NCBI GenBank assembly: GCA_949987565.1 | Contig: OX465105.1 | Location: 17,262,137-17,326,136, forward strand | Origin: Luidia sarsii | Lineage: Eukaryota > Echinodermata > Asteroidea > Paxillosida > Luidiidae | Direction of reading: 5' to 3' | DNA: 64,000 nt | In this document: positions 1 to 11,715 of the stretch, piece after piece | Layout of the letters: every line of letters begins with the position of its first letter | Numbering within the stretch: position 1 is the stretch's first letter | Notes under the pieces: generated by a model | What the model was told of the DNA's origin: nothing | What the model saw: the letters and a program-made list of their open reading frames with translations, nothing else | The model's database searches: none | Position numbers and translations under genes: made by a program

Positions 1-645
1 ATCTTTTTGGATTCTCAACATTTGAAAGTCCCTGGTGCTAATGAAAACCAGCCATTTTTTTTTAAATAATCACACAAATAAAGAAGGGAGGGGGGATGGA
101 GGGAGGGGGAATGGGAGGGGGTGGTTAACTTACTACCTGGAGAGTAAGGGAGGTAGGGAGGGGGGTTAAGGAAGGGGGTGGGGGAAACTTACCACTAAAA
201 TAGGGAGTGAATGGGGGATACGCAGGGAGTGACCGCCCAAAAGCAAAATTTGCCTGATAACCTGTAATCGGAAGAAAGAGAGAAATCCAAAACGGAGTGG
301 TGGGGAGGGGGAAAAAAAGAAAAAAGAAACAAAACAGAAACAAGATGTTAGGTCTGGATTCAAAGGCATTTCATTTGTATCTCTTTTCACCTTTCAGCGT
401 TTTTTGGGGGTGTTTTTTCCCCCAAACTGTCCGATGGTGTATGTCTATGCACAGATACAATTACATGCTCCACTTCTGCTGTAAAGATGACTGGCAACTG
501 CTGTTACATTTGCACCGATGAAACTCCATTAGAAATTAACCCCCCCCCCCACCAACCATTGGTGTAGGAAGGGGGGGTCGGTTTGTGGGGGGGAATGGCG
601 ACGAGAAAAGAGAAGAAGAAAAGGAATAAAAATGTATAAGGGATC

Positions 646-676
<31 letters not shown>

Positions 677-2580
677 CCTATTCTTCACACCTTTTCATGA
701 GTCAACAGCCAGTGTGCAAACAGTGTTTGCTGTCTGCTTTTACAAAAGGAACGTGATCAGGATTCCAATGTTCAAACACAAGTCTGATCCGGGAGTACTG
801 AGCCCCTACATTTCTACAGGGGTGGGAGGGGGAGCTTTGGGAGTTGGTTTTCAGTCTGGTAGTCTTGTAGGGGTACCGATTGCACGGGATCAAAGTTCTA
901 GAGGGTTTGGGGAGTTTAGGGGGGGAGGATTGATATCATTTTTTGAACAATTTAAAGTGGAGTTTTTTTTGCCACAATTCTTATCGATATCTCCACCACT
1001 ACAGATTGCTGGAATGGAGGAATCAGATCAATTAAAAAAGAAAAAGGAACAATCATGAGGAAAATAAGACCAGCTGTTAGACAGAAAAGAGAGGTTTTTG
1101 TATGTCCCAAAGAGGACTAAAACAAAACCCCCAAAATGGGCTAGACTGGAGAAGCAGCACACGACTCATGCCCTGGCTCTGCCTCCTCCTCCTCCACCTC
1201 TGGCCCATCCCATCTATCAAACATCCCTTGCAAAAAAAAAAAGAGATCCAGACTCCGTCCCTTTAAAGGAGATCTCGTCTCTCCCTTTCCCCCGTCCTTC
1301 TTCCTTTTCAAAAGACACACATTATTGACAAAGTAATAAAAGAGCAGCCCCCTCCAAGCCCAGCACCACCACAGAAATGTCACTAGCACTTCACGCTTTG
1401 GTTGCAGGCGACAAAAGATTGGTGGGGGTGGGGGGGGGGGGTGGTGGTAAAAAAAGGAAGTTAATGAAAGAGAAGGAGGGTGCGCTGAGAACTCACAGAC
1501 GTCCAATTCAATTCCACATCTTGAAGACATGAAGAAGAAAACGGAGGGGGAATAAAAAAAGAGGAAAACAAAGAAAGAAAGAAGCACAATGGACCAGGCA
1601 TCTGCTTAAAGTTTCCTGCATTCAGAGCAAGGATGCTCGACAGTATAACAGACCTGCCACTTTTCCCCTCCAAACGGAAGCAACATTCAAGCAAAAAAGT
1701 GACAACAATTTCGCAACGGAGAGAGAATCACTGGCCGACTGTCGTGACCACTAAACCACCTCCCCTCCTCCTCCCTCCTGATGAAAAAAGTACCTCTCCC
1801 TCTCCAGTAAACAGCATAAAAGCAAGTTGAGACCGGTAGTTAAAAGTAAAAATGGAAGACTGCTTGTAAAAATCTTCCAGAAGTCTGAGACAGATTTAAA
1901 CTCAGATGGGTATGTCATTTTTTTTTTTTTGCTCAAGGGAACCAAAATAGCACTTGAAACTGCATCCAAAAATTTAGTATCTCAATCTTCTAAAACCGAA
2001 GAAATCCAGGCTATAAATATTATGATTAGAGAGAAAGTTTAAATGTGAGACAGTCTTTTAATGTGTCCAAACTTTTAATGGCAACTCTATTTCATCCAAC
2101 TTCATTTTTCTTTTCTTTTTTCTCATACCCATAAACCCACATCTTTAAACTTGTTCAGTTTACACGTGTTACACATTGAGGGAGAGAGCACTTTAATTTT
2201 ATGGACTCTTATGTGCATCTGTTCAGACTGGGAAATCAACTTGTACGTTACAACGTGTACGTGAAGGGAAGAACGAAAAACGTTGGCGACAGCTCTTGAC
2301 GACCCAAAAAAGAAAAGAAATTATCTCCACTCATGGAATACTGGCTGAGCACAGCACAGACAACATCTACACCAAACTGATACTGTAATGGATAAGTGCA
2401 GGGTTATACTCTGCGTGCAGAACACTAGCGTGATGGGGTGACAAGACTGGTGCTGGGAAGTCCCTTGATGTGTTAAAATCTGGGAAGTCCTTTGATGTGT
2501 TTAAATCTGGACAGACATGATCGTGTGTGTGATTGTGTGTGGGGTGGGGTGGATGCTAGATTGGTTTGTAAAAAAGAAAC
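1..2580. other. Non-coding, left edge; possible 3' part of the Musashi locus
   Basis: No coding exon recognised. The stretch holds G-rich runs, a T homopolymer (648-672), a C/T-rich tract (1170-1310) and AT-rich unique sequence at 1800-2330. It could contain intron or 3' UTR of the Musashi gene, but no stop codon or poly(A) signal could be tied to it. Confidence 0.4.
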
Positions 2581-2585
2581 ATGAA

Positions 2586-2665
2586 TGGTTGTGGTCGAGT
2601 GGTCTAGTCTGCTCTTCACAGAGATTTCTGGATGTACTACAGATGGTAGGTTTGAATCAACGCGA
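2586..2665 (+). repeat. tRNA-derived SINE-like head
   Basis: A box A-like TGGTCGAGTGG and a box B-like GGTTTGAATC are separated as in a long-variable-arm tRNA (Ser/Leu type). Stems do not close well, so it is a SINE head or pseudo-tRNA, not a tRNA gene. Confidence 0.45.
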
Positions 2666-2815
2666 CTGGGATCAGTGGCAGTAGCATTACTTAGCGGGTC
2701 AGGGCCTAATTCTATGGAGTACCGGTATGTTTCAGCCTGCAGAAATAAACAAAATGCTGCTTATGATGGGAGTGAACTTCTTTGCTGATGCTAAAATTGA
2801 TTTCATGGGTAAGCC

Positions 2816-2970
2816 CAGGGGTGGATTTCACTAAGCCTTACGATGCATCATAACTCAACTTACGATGGATAACCCATTGTAAGTTGTGATACGCCGTATG
2901 GTTTCTGTGCATCGCTCATTGACTTGCGATTGATCGTAAGTTACGATGGGTTTGATGAAATCGACTGCAG
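2816..2970 (+). mobile_element. Palindromic MITE-like element, GATTTCAC family, copy 1
   Basis: A 155-bp element starts CAGGGGTGGATTTCACTAAG and ends TTTGATGAAATCGACTGCAG, with inverted ends (TGAAATC/GATTTCA) and internal inverted ACGATGCATC and TAACTTACGAT words. Related copies are at 28408-28560 (inverse orientation) and 57332-57487, and a truncated one at 57163-57210. Confidence 0.7.
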
Positions 2971-5285
2971 GCACTGGCCTCTGAAAATGGCCTCTGCATC
3001 CTCAGCTGACAGGTTCAGACCAAAACTCATAGGATGCTGTGCAGTGTAGCAATGGCACGGCTGGCCAGAAAGATTGGGCTCTTATACAGTCAGTGATTGC
3101 CAATACAACCCCTCAGTCTCCACCCAGGAGTGCCGACGATTTTTCCTCAAATGAGTTGAGAAGGGAGTATTCCCGAACACAATGGTGAAGGCATGGAAGT
3201 ATTGTACACTGACTTGATCACACTAGAGCACTCCTATGACCCCTCCCCCAATAAAATATACAGAGAACTAAATTTGGAGCATAGGACTCCCTTGTGGGAT
3301 AGGGAAGGGTCAATGATTCAAGTGGATAGGACAACAGTTAGATGGAGTTATTTCCAAAGGGTTCACCCGTGGGTGGGAAGAGGAACAGATGTGCATGAGT
3401 CTACAAAGCTTTTTTTTGTCTAAATTCAAGTCTATCCTGTTTTTTTGTTTATTTTTGAAAAGTGATTTTAGTAGATCATGATAACATGGAAGAAGTGTGG
3501 GTGATCTGAATTGCTTCTGAATGGACTGTGAATGATGCATTTATCTTGTCTATAGATGAGCAGAGCGATTGAGTGATTGGTTTACAGATGGTCAGGTTGG
3601 TTGCTTGATTAGAACGACTGACAAACAGACTGCCTGCCAGATTATAGTACATATACATTTATCAACCAGTGGAAGGTTTGCGGTGACACCATGTAGCACT
3701 TCTCTTTCAAGGAGTGTGGCTTTGAAAATAGTATATAGAGTATATAGTATATTATAGAGTATAAGAATGTATGGCATCAACTAATGCGCGATTGACTGAT
3801 TGGCCACTTGGTCGATTGATGGCCTGGATTGGCCCGATGGTACGACTGACAGACTGGGAATCGTGCCATTATAAACGAAGTAGAGATTCTACCTATCAGT
3901 GTGCATGCGATCGTGGGTGATGGACAATTTCTGAATGAGGGACATCAATTTTGTCAGAGACCACAATGACTGATGACCAATAAATTATATCAAAGCCAAT
4001 TGGGGCAGCAGCTCTGGCTGAACCCATGGGTGGATCAAGGATGAATCTTTTCTGGCTGTTGATGGAGCAGGACAGGGGGGGGCAACGGCCTGGACTGATT
4101 GTGCGCACGCTTAGCCCCCATTACCCTCCGTTCGTCATAACAATGTACCCAGGCTATCTGCGGGATTATGGATGGATTTGTGATGTTTGATAACAATGCT
4201 TGAGGGTGGGAGGGGAGGGGGAAGGAGGGGGAGGGGGTGGTGGTGCGCTAGATTGATTGGCACTGGCAGTGTCTGATTGGATGGAAAGGACGCAGCTTCC
4301 CCCCCCCCCCCTCCCTCCCCCGATTGACATCCTATCTAACTGATGGGCGATTGATGCCAATGTAAGATGGTAAAAGTGTCAGCTGGTTGTGATTTTGGCC
4401 GGTCATACTGAACAAATAAATAAATAAATAAATGGAGAAATAAATGAATGCTTGAGAAGTTGATGGAGGTGGACAGTGTGGGGAACTGCTAGACGTCAGC
4501 TACCTGTCATGAGCTTCCATCCACGAACATCGACCAAAATAACAGATGAATTACAAAAAACAAAAAACAAAAAAGGAAACAAAAAAAATTGGAAACGTGG
4601 CCAGAAACTTGCCTTTCACATTAGGCACAGACTCCAGGAGAATCGGCATAGAAGGGGAGAGGCCTATAAGATGAGATGAAGGAGGGCGAGCAAAGGGAGA
4701 TCAGAGTACACGTCAGTATCAATAACCAATCCTTCTTTTCCCCGCCATTTTCCCCCTCCAAAAGAATTTAAAAAAAAAGCAACCCCAAATGAAAGGAAAG
4801 TCAAAGGAGAGTCAAAGCCGCGACGTTTTCAAAATGCATATAACGCACCACGAGTGGAGGAGGCAAGGGGAGGGGAGAGAGAGAGAGAGAGAGGGGGGGG
4901 GGGGGCGGCAAGATCTTAGTTTAATATCCACACCGTAAAAAGCCTGGGGGGTAAAACAAAATGTCCACAATAGACCAGTCATTTGTTATGCAGACAATAG
5001 CTTTTGTCTGGCACAACTGACATTTTGGTGTGGGTATCAAACTAAAATCTTTCAGAGGAAGGAGTCAGGGTCTATCTTCCATCTTGGATGACTGCATATA
5101 AGCAATGGTCCTGTAGTTGGTGCCCAGAGGCACTTCTTTTTTTTAATTTCTTTTTTGACCCCAGCCGATATAATTCTATTTATCGGAGATAGGGGAGAGG
5201 GAGTTGGAGGAGAGGGAGTTGGGGGAGAGGGGGTTGGGGGAGAGTGGGGGGGGGGGGGGGGTTGCGGTAGTCTGTACGACAGAAA
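2971..5285. other. Non-coding, simple-sequence and degenerate TGATTG-rich DNA
   Basis: No exon supported. 3200-3260 resembles the tail of the SINE-like repeat at 41.2 kb (CTATGACCCC). 3560-3860 is a degenerate run of GATTG words. Purine or G-rich tracts lie at 4200-4250, 4868-4910 and 5190-5262. Confidence 0.4.
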
Positions 5286-5366
5286 ACTCACTCAGCCGAT
5301 ACCAGTGCTCCAGAGTACTGGTGCGTTAAACCAGAGGTCTCGGGTTCAAGTCTTAGTCTAGTCAAA
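5286..5366 (+). repeat. tRNA-derived SINE-like head
   Basis: The segment carries ACCAGAGGTCTCGGGTTCAAG (box B GGTTCAAGTC), shared with the repeats at 28641 and 45428. Just downstream (5408-5460) is a fragment of the CTGCTAGGATCGAAA element (GCAGGACCTTTCTCAATTG). Confidence 0.5.
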
Positions 5367-5814
5367 TATTGTTTGCTACTTTCGCATCTTTTTTTGACGG
5401 AGAGCTGGACAACGAGACCCTGCAGGACCTTTCTCAATTGTCTCATCTTGTATTGAAATACAAAATCCAAGAGACCACTTAACAAGAGTCTGAAACTTTT
5501 TTTTTTTTTTTCCCGATCGGATATTGGAGGAAATCGATCTTCAGGTAAACTCAAGGCAGAAAAATTTAGCCAAAAAGAAAAAGGACAAACAAAACAAAAC
5601 AGGAAGGAAGAAATGAAAAGAAATCTGACAAGAATACCAGTCTTGGGACTGTTTGTATAACATGCAACTTCCCCTACTCTTCTTGCAGAATTTTTTTTTA
5701 AGACGACAAATGACAAAAGACTACCTCCGGCAAAATCTAAATGCCAAGGACAAAAATGGAGTTGGAAAAAAAAATAGGGGGCGGGGAGAGCAGAAGGGGA
5801 GGGAGCAATCTTAC

Positions 5815-5859
5815 TTGGATTAGCACAGGTTCCTTGAGTGTAGGGATTCCAAGGTGCAA
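5815..5859 (-). CDS. Probable 45-nt Musashi linker exon
   Basis: A short exon is proposed on splice signals and phase rather than homology. On the minus strand a strong acceptor (CCCCCTTCTTGCAG) precedes 45 nt, followed by a consensus donor (CCAA|GTAAGA). The upstream exon ends with one base (G); the first two bases here (TT) complete a valine codon, and the frame gives VAPWNPYTQGTCANP before ending in phase 1. A Pro/Tyr/Gly/Asn composition fits a Musashi C-terminal linker, but I do not recognise these residues as conserved. It could be a cassette exon, since 45 nt is a multiple of three. The intron separating it from 6951 is about 1.09 kb. No further coding exon of this gene was found to the left. 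Confidence 0.55.
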
Positions 5860-6950
5860 CTGCAAGAAGGGGGAAAAACACAAGAAATCATTTGACCCAT
5901 TGATTGTTTAACAGTGCACTGCAATGGATCAGAGCTTGTCTTCTGATCACTGACAAAGCTCTCAATGTTCAGACTTTTCCTTCCTTTCAGAGCTTCATGA
6001 ACGTCCACAAAAGAGATAATTGGTACCAAAGCTTCATAGTGAAGAGGGGGGGAGGGGGACTCCTTTCATTTTGAGCCACACCGCTACAACAACCCTATTC
6101 AGCTTGTATACAAACTGACCATACAGGGCGCTCACTCACAGTCATTGGATCCTATTCAGCTTGCACTCAACTGACCATTGAGAATAGGTGCTCACAGTCA
6201 CAGCTGTGGACCATCCAGTGCACCCACTCCGGCACAGCTGTGGATGCATTTGATCCTACTCAGCTTGCACTCAACTGACCATTGAGAATAGGTGCTCACA
6301 GTCACAGCTGTGGACGCTTGGATGTGGTGGATACCTGTAAATAATGGGCCATTCTGTAGTGTACCACTCAGCAAGAATTCAGTTGTGACCAATACCACAA
6401 CTTCCAGGCCAGCGCAGATAGACCCTGAGATTAAAATGTACCGCTAGGGCTGCAGCTGTTGCTATGACCACTGTGCCAAATTTCAACTGTGAACAATATC
6501 TATCATTGTGTTCTCTGGGTCAAGCACTCCCCAGCATGAAGGAATTCCGAGCCACAGCATGACCAAACAGACATTGAGTCAAAATAGTGTGGCGCCTCTT
6601 TCGGTCAAAGATTGCACTTATGGTTGGCTTCGGGGGGACTAGACCAAGATGGCCGCAGCAACCTTGGCAACCACAAGCATAATAGAAAGGGCCTTTTCAA
6701 CAACAGCAGCTTGGGCTTTGTCTCAGTCTCCCAACAACGGGGAAATCACGTCGTAAACTGTAATGTGGGTTTTCATTGAGGTCAAAGCCTTGTTTTTTGT
6801 GTGATTGAAACAAGTATATCTGCCCCCCCCCCCCCGTCATAAATGAGTTTACGGAAAGCGTGTAGTTTTTGATGCATGGAAGTTTTCAAGTGGAAGCCAA
6901 AGCCCGAGTCACAGCCACAGCGTGAGTCACACTACTCGCTGGCTACTCAC
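5860..6950 (-). other. Musashi intron with a 104-bp tandem duplication
   Basis: Intron between the 45-nt and the 97-nt exons. At 6148-6315 two units of 104 bp (GATCCTAYTCAGCTTGCACT, AGAATAGGTGCTCACAGTCA) lie in tandem, with a shorter diverged unit from 6092. The rest is unique sequence with a C homopolymer at 6822-6834. Confidence 0.6.
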
Positions 6951-7047
6951 CGTACATGCCGTACATGTTCCTCATGAGCGCTGTCCGCTGACGGAGTTGG
7001 TTCTGAGGCATCATCACCTCCTTGGGTTGAGCTTTCTTGGCCTCGAT
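6951..7047 (-). CDS. Musashi-type RNA-binding protein, RRM2 end and linker exon
   Basis: This exon follows the 8232-8314 exon after an intron of about 1.18 kb. The minus-strand acceptor is a pyrimidine-rich TTTTCCCCCGTAAAG and the donor is G|GTGAGTA. The 97 nt give 32 codons plus one base. The peptide starts IEAKKAQPKEVMMPQNQ; KKAQPKEVM is the signature end of Musashi RRM2 (ECKKAQPKEVM in fly and vertebrate proteins) and separates it from DAZAP1 (VEVKRAEPRD) and hnRNP D. Together with the preceding exon it reads DKM-IEAKKAQPKEVM without a break. The rest, ending RNMYGMY, is the start of the low-complexity linker, where family members diverge. It ends in phase 1, compatible with the 45-nt exon at 5815-5859. 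No stop or frameshift is seen. Confidence 0.88.
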
Positions 7048-7567
7048 CTTTACGGGGGAAAATAAATAAAATAGACTTTACATATGTTTCGTTTGTTGTC
7101 TGGCATTCTGTATCTACGATTCTCTGCGTGGCATTTATGAGATAGTGAGTGAGCCTTGTGCTTGTGGTCGGTGCAACCAACTTCTTCTTCTTCTTGACTG
7201 CTTTCTCTCTGATTAAACTCAACCTAACAGATACTGGACGCAGACGATCCCATTAGGTGTGAGTGTAGTAAGGTCAGCTTGGGTACAGGGATTGGGCAAA
7301 AGTGGGCATTCCAGAAGATGACTCATGGTCTCCTCCTCTCCACATCCACATACTGGTTGACCTGGTGCAAACAACTATGGCATTGAGATACAATGCCTTA
7401 ATCAAAGGTGTGGATTTTGAATTCCAAACAGCGTCAACCATATTGATGCGTATTTCTCCTTGTTTTTGCGTAATTTGTATGCAAGAGAGGGCGCCCTCAT
7501 TCCCATAATGCTGACTGATATACCGGTATGGTCAGCATCTATTAGAAACAACGTCAGGATACTATAA

Positions 7568-7796
7568 TGCCATGGGGTACCCGACTTGCGTCAAACAGTG
7601 GGCGGAAGTAAAGAGCACCACCATAGATTGGCATTGGCGTGTAACGCGACACACGTTCAAATTTGTCAGCGGTTCTATGATGCTACACGGTGACGCTCAC
7701 GCATGTACTGTACTGTACATGATTTGTCTAAACAGGTGCATGGCAGGCGCTCTTTACTTCCACCCATACATTTCAAAGATGGCAGCCTCCATGGCA
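7568..7796. mobile_element. MITE-like inverted-repeat element inside a Musashi intron
   Basis: The ends are inverted copies: TGCCATGG at the left and CCATGGCA at the right. A stronger inner match is GGGCGGAAGTAAAGAGC at 7601 against GCTCTTTACTTCCACCC at 7750. The length is 229 bp with no coding capacity. A target duplication is not clear. Confidence 0.55.
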
Positions 7797-7984
7797 ATTC
7801 AGTCTGGTTCCCACTGTTGCCTGTTGTAAATGTCTATGGTGGTACCACACCATTTGCGGGGGACTTCCAAAGGCTCCATCCTGGAGTTATTTCGTGTGCA
7901 TTATGAAATGCCAATCTAATGACATAAAGGCCTATTAGGCTATAATACATGAAATTGCTTTTCACTTTATCAATAAAGAAAAGA

Positions 7985-8035
7985 ACTTTTTCACAGGCTC
8001 AAAATTTGAACCTAGGCATCTGGTTCAATGTGTAT
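7985..8035 (-). repeat. Weak tRNA-like fragment
   Basis: The minus strand shows a box B-like GGTTCAAATTT within a short tRNA-like context. The rest of the element is unrecognisable. Confidence 0.2.
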
Positions 8036-8231
8036 GTACCAGTGGTGAGGGGGGGGGGGGGACACGGGGACGCGACCTTCCAAAGAGTCGACCATCTTTG
8101 CTAGAGTGGGGACAACAGTACTGGTAGGACGCATTTAATAACCCTTCATTTCACATCTTCATGCGATATTTAGATGACATTTACTGTGGAAACTTTCGAT
8201 GAAAAGATTCCTCTCCACTGCGCATACACAC

Positions 8232-8314
8232 CATTTTGTCTTTGACCTCGTGATAGTGCATATCGCAAATCCTGTCCACGAGGTCCTCAGTTTCCATGAC
8301 GATAAAGCCAAAAC
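8232..8314 (-). CDS. Musashi-type RNA-binding protein, exon within RRM2 (partial gene)
   Basis: This is an internal exon of a Musashi-family RNA-binding protein, a family that binds UAG-containing 3' UTR motifs and controls translation in stem and neural cells (family knowledge). On the minus strand the exon follows a CTGTACAG acceptor and is followed by a GTGTGT donor. It is 83 nt: two bases completing a glycine codon, then 27 codons. The peptide begins FGFIVMETEDLVDRIC and continues DMHYHEVKDKM, matching the RNP1 strand, helix 2 and the HFHEINNKM region of Musashi RRM2. The exon ends on a codon boundary and joins the exon at 7047, which starts in phase 0. Oddity: the last RNP1 position, normally F or Y, is M here. 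The upstream RRM1 exons were not found; they lie in unrecognised sequence or outside the window. DAZAP1 and hnRNP A/B relatives are less likely because of the next exon. Confidence 0.85.
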
Positions 8315-9590
8315 CTGTACAGTGGAAAAGAAAAACAGACAAAAGGACGCTCTCTGAATGTTTGTCCTTGACTAAAAAACAATTTCCGTGAAATATGTGA
8401 ATAGCCCAAGACCTGAAAATGACCATTAATATTCAGTGTCGACTTTTGTTTACCCAACCTTTTCAATACTTCAAATCTACCAACCAAGGACAAAGATAAT
8501 TTGAACTCTCAGAAAAACAGATGTCCATTCTGAGCATATGAACCCAAGTACCAGCTCCTAATATTAGTGCATGCAATTCTTAGCTGGTGTCCCGCACTTT
8601 CCTTGAAATGGTCAAACTTGCTGCAAGACTGCAAGTCAAAATGATTGCTTAATCTATTGATATATTCTTGTAAACTTGTGACTCTAAAAAAGTACATGGT
8701 CTGATCTTTCAATCCTAGCAGGACCTTTCTGAAAGGCATGACTGAAAGAGCTACTGTAAATACAATCAGAATGTTCGCTAGTCGCTGCTTAAAGACGGGC
8801 ATTCAATTTACATCCTATGTCTCCTGACAGTGGCATTGATGACCCACAACCATATTTCTTTCCTCTCATCTTGCCCCAAATCAAGGTGGACGACATCTGG
8901 GAGCAAAGCGAGCAGGGCTCAGACGACGGCCCGTGAAAGCTTGGCACTGACAATTCCCATCACACCACGCATATGTCACGGAGCACCCCCACTATAAAGC
9001 CACTGCATTTCGACTGATCAGTCTTATTTTGGGTCGGCAAAATTTCATTTTAAAGGCACAGCAGCAATCTGCTTTCATGGATCTTGTCAGATGACTCCCA
9101 GCAGTACTCCAAAATTAGTTGATATCATGAATTAACCTGAAACAAAATTCATAATTAAAGAGAAAAAAAAGTGTCCTATACTTTTTTAATGCATGTAACA
9201 TGTACATAAAAAACCCAATAATTTCTTTCTCATTTTGAATTGGATTGCTCCTGTAGTCATGTGACCAATATGCAAATCAGACTCTGCAAGTGCATACACT
9301 CACTCTAACAACCCGCCCTTCCTTTCCCAAATTGCCGTCTTGCAGACAAACCTCACCATTAACAGGGTAGGGACGGCCAACAGATCCCCCATCCCCATCC
9401 TCCCTCTCCCAACAAACTCTCGTTGAGGACACGTTCAACCAATTGTCCATAAAAAGCACCTAAAAAAATCCATACCCATTCACAACCCAGGCAGACTCCC
9501 CGGCATTTTGCCTTTGCACTCCTGCTACAACTTGGCACCAAAGTTATGGATCGTGTCTATCGCGTGCACTTAAGATCTAACTGTGTTGGT
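8315..9590. other. Non-coding; includes an inverse fragment of the CTGCTAGGATCGAAA element
   Basis: Positions 8685-8745 carry CAATCCTAGCAGGACCTTTC in inverse orientation. The remainder is unique AT-rich sequence without supportable exons; the upstream RRM2 exon expected here was not found. Confidence 0.5.
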
Positions 9591-9596
9591 TAGGGG

Positions 9597-9798
9597 ATGG
9601 GAGGAGGGAGGGAGGAGGGAGGAGGGAGGAGGGAGGAGGGAGGAGGGAGGAGGGAGGAGGGAGGAGGGAGGAGGGAGGAGGGAGGAGGGAGGAGGGAGGA
9701 GGGAGGAGGGAGGAGGGAGGAGGGAGGAGGGAGGAGGGAGGAGGGAGGAGGGAGGAGGGAGGAGGGAGGAGGGAGGAGGGAGGAGGGAGGAGGGAGGA
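9597..9798 (+). repeat. (GGGAGGA)n tandem array
   Basis: An almost perfect 7-bp array of about 29 units. All three frames stay open on both strands, which explains several spurious reading frames. Confidence 0.95.
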
Positions 9799-9799
9799 G

Positions 9800-11195
9800 C
9801 AGGAAGAAGAGATGACACAAAGGTCGAATTGCTGGGCACCTAATCAACACTCACACAGTCTATTTCCTTCATCCACCTCCCATCCATTGCCACATCCTTC
9901 TCAAGCCCATTCCCTCACTCAAAAGAAAACCATCTCTGTTTGAACTACCCTCAGAATGCCCTCACGTGCAGACTTATTTCTGCTGATTCAAACTTGTCTT
10001 CTTTTTGTTATTCCCAATCCTTCCCCTTTTTCTCGTTTGTTTCCCCCACCTCAAATCTGGCTGTGAGGAGGGGTTATTTGTGTACCAGCCGGATATACAT
10101 GTATTCAGCCAGATTCAGAAATATGTACACAGCACACTTTTATTAGTTTACGCGCACATTTCTGGCTGGGTAGAATTCATTTGACAGGCGTTGGGGAGGG
10201 ATTGGGGGAGGGGGGGGGTGAAAGGAAAGGAGATGAAAAAGAAGACTTTTTCAAATATGATGCTGGAACTAGTTTCCTCAGGTATACTCTCGGCACACAA
10301 AGCCATGGCGGATGACAACAGTTGCAATTCTTAGTAGAGAGGCAGAAAGAGAAGAGAGGGAGAGAGAGAGAAAGAAGAGAGAGAGGGGGAGAGAAGAGGG
10401 AGAAGGTAGAGAGAAGAGAAAGGAGAGAACATGGGGGGAGAGAGGGAGAGAGGGAGAGAGGGAGGGAGGGAGAGAGGGAGATAAGTGTATAGGCTGCGAT
10501 TGGCTGCGATTGGCTGGGAATGCCACGAAAGCTTGTTTGCCGATGGTCAATCATTCGTGGATAACAAGGCAGGGGGCAGGGCAGGGGAGAGAAACAAACA
10601 AACAAACACACAAACAAACTCGCAGCTTGATCAAAATCAGACACATCTGCTGGTACTGGAAGTACAGCTTGGCCGAGCAACACAGGCTGACTGACACTTG
10701 CCCTTTGTCCTGCAGACAGTGACAAGGTTGTTGAATGCCAAAGGTCAAAATAACGCCCCCACCCAAAAAAAAAATAAATAAATAAATAAATATGCAGGTA
10801 TAAAGTTGCTCAAGAGGGCATGAATTGAGAGGCTTCCAAAGTGACATTATGATATAATCGGACCATAGCCTTAACCACAAACAGGAGAAAATACCTGACA
10901 CAAAACAAACCCCCACTCAAATGTGCCTGTATTTTTCGATCCCAATTCTTTTCTCTCTAGACAGCCTCCAGGTCCTATCTTTTTCCCTGAGTGGTGTGCC
11001 ATTGAATTTTGTCGATGGGGGAAAAAAATGAGTAGAGAAACGGTTTAGTTGTAGTTGCCTTGGAAACTACAGACAAACAAGACTCTTAAAGAAGGAAGGA
11101 GGGGGTGGGGTGGGATGGGAAAAAAAGCAACTCCAGACCCTGAATGCTTTCTATATTGCATGTAAATTGGCCGTGACATTAACAAGTGAATGCAA
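9800..11195. other. Non-coding with a GA-rich tract at 10330-10480
   Basis: GA/GGGA simple sequence at 10330-10480, an AAAC repeat at 10590-10615 and an (AAAT)n run at 10770-10792. No exon supported. Confidence 0.5.
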
Positions 11196-11199
11196 ACAG

Positions 11200-11487
11200 A
11201 AGGGAAGGAGAGGGAAGGCATGGGAAGGCAAGGGAAGGCAAGGGAGGGCATGGGAAGGCAAGGGAAGGCAAGGGAAGGCAAGGCAAGGCAAGGCAAGGCA
11301 AGGGAAGGCAAGGGAAGGCAAGGCAAGGCAAGGCAAGGGAAGGCAAGGCAAGGCAAGGCAAGTGAAGGCAAGGGAAGGCAAGGGAAGGCAAGGGAAGGAA
11401 GGGAAGGCAAGGGAAGGCAAGGGAAGGAAGGCAAGGAAGGCAAGGCATGCAAGGCAAGGGAAAGGCAAGGGAAAGGCAAGGCAAGGT
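11200..11487 (+). repeat. GGCAA/GGGAA pentanucleotide array
   Basis: About 57 units of 5 bp, mixing GGCAA and GGGAA, with GGCAT variants. Open frames across it are artefacts of the repeat. Confidence 0.95.
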
Positions 11488-11494
11488 ACAGCCT

Positions 11495-11715
11495 TGACAC
11501 CAGCTACCATAGGCAGCCTTAGAAGGAAGGCCATTAGAGAGACTGGCTTACATGTATCCTCCATTGTGTCTATTGTTGCTCCGTCTCCGCCCACTTCTCT
11601 TTTATCCATTGGGGGACAAAACGTGCCTACCAAATCGGCCGTGACGTTATTGACATTTGCCGATCGCGCTACCGATCGCATTTGCAGATCAATTTCCAGC
11701 AAACCGCAAGCGACA
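11495..11715. promoter_or_regulatory. CpG-containing low-repeat block, candidate regulatory element
   Basis: Unique sequence with CCGATCGCGCTACCGATCGC and other CpG words, free of simple repeats, set between repeat arrays. It resembles a conserved non-coding element only in composition; conservation was not tested. Confidence 0.2.

Noticed and set aside
8880..8935. Short plus-strand open run KVDDIWEQSEQGSDDG
   Set aside because: Too short, weak splice flanks, and opposite strand to the Musashi gene.
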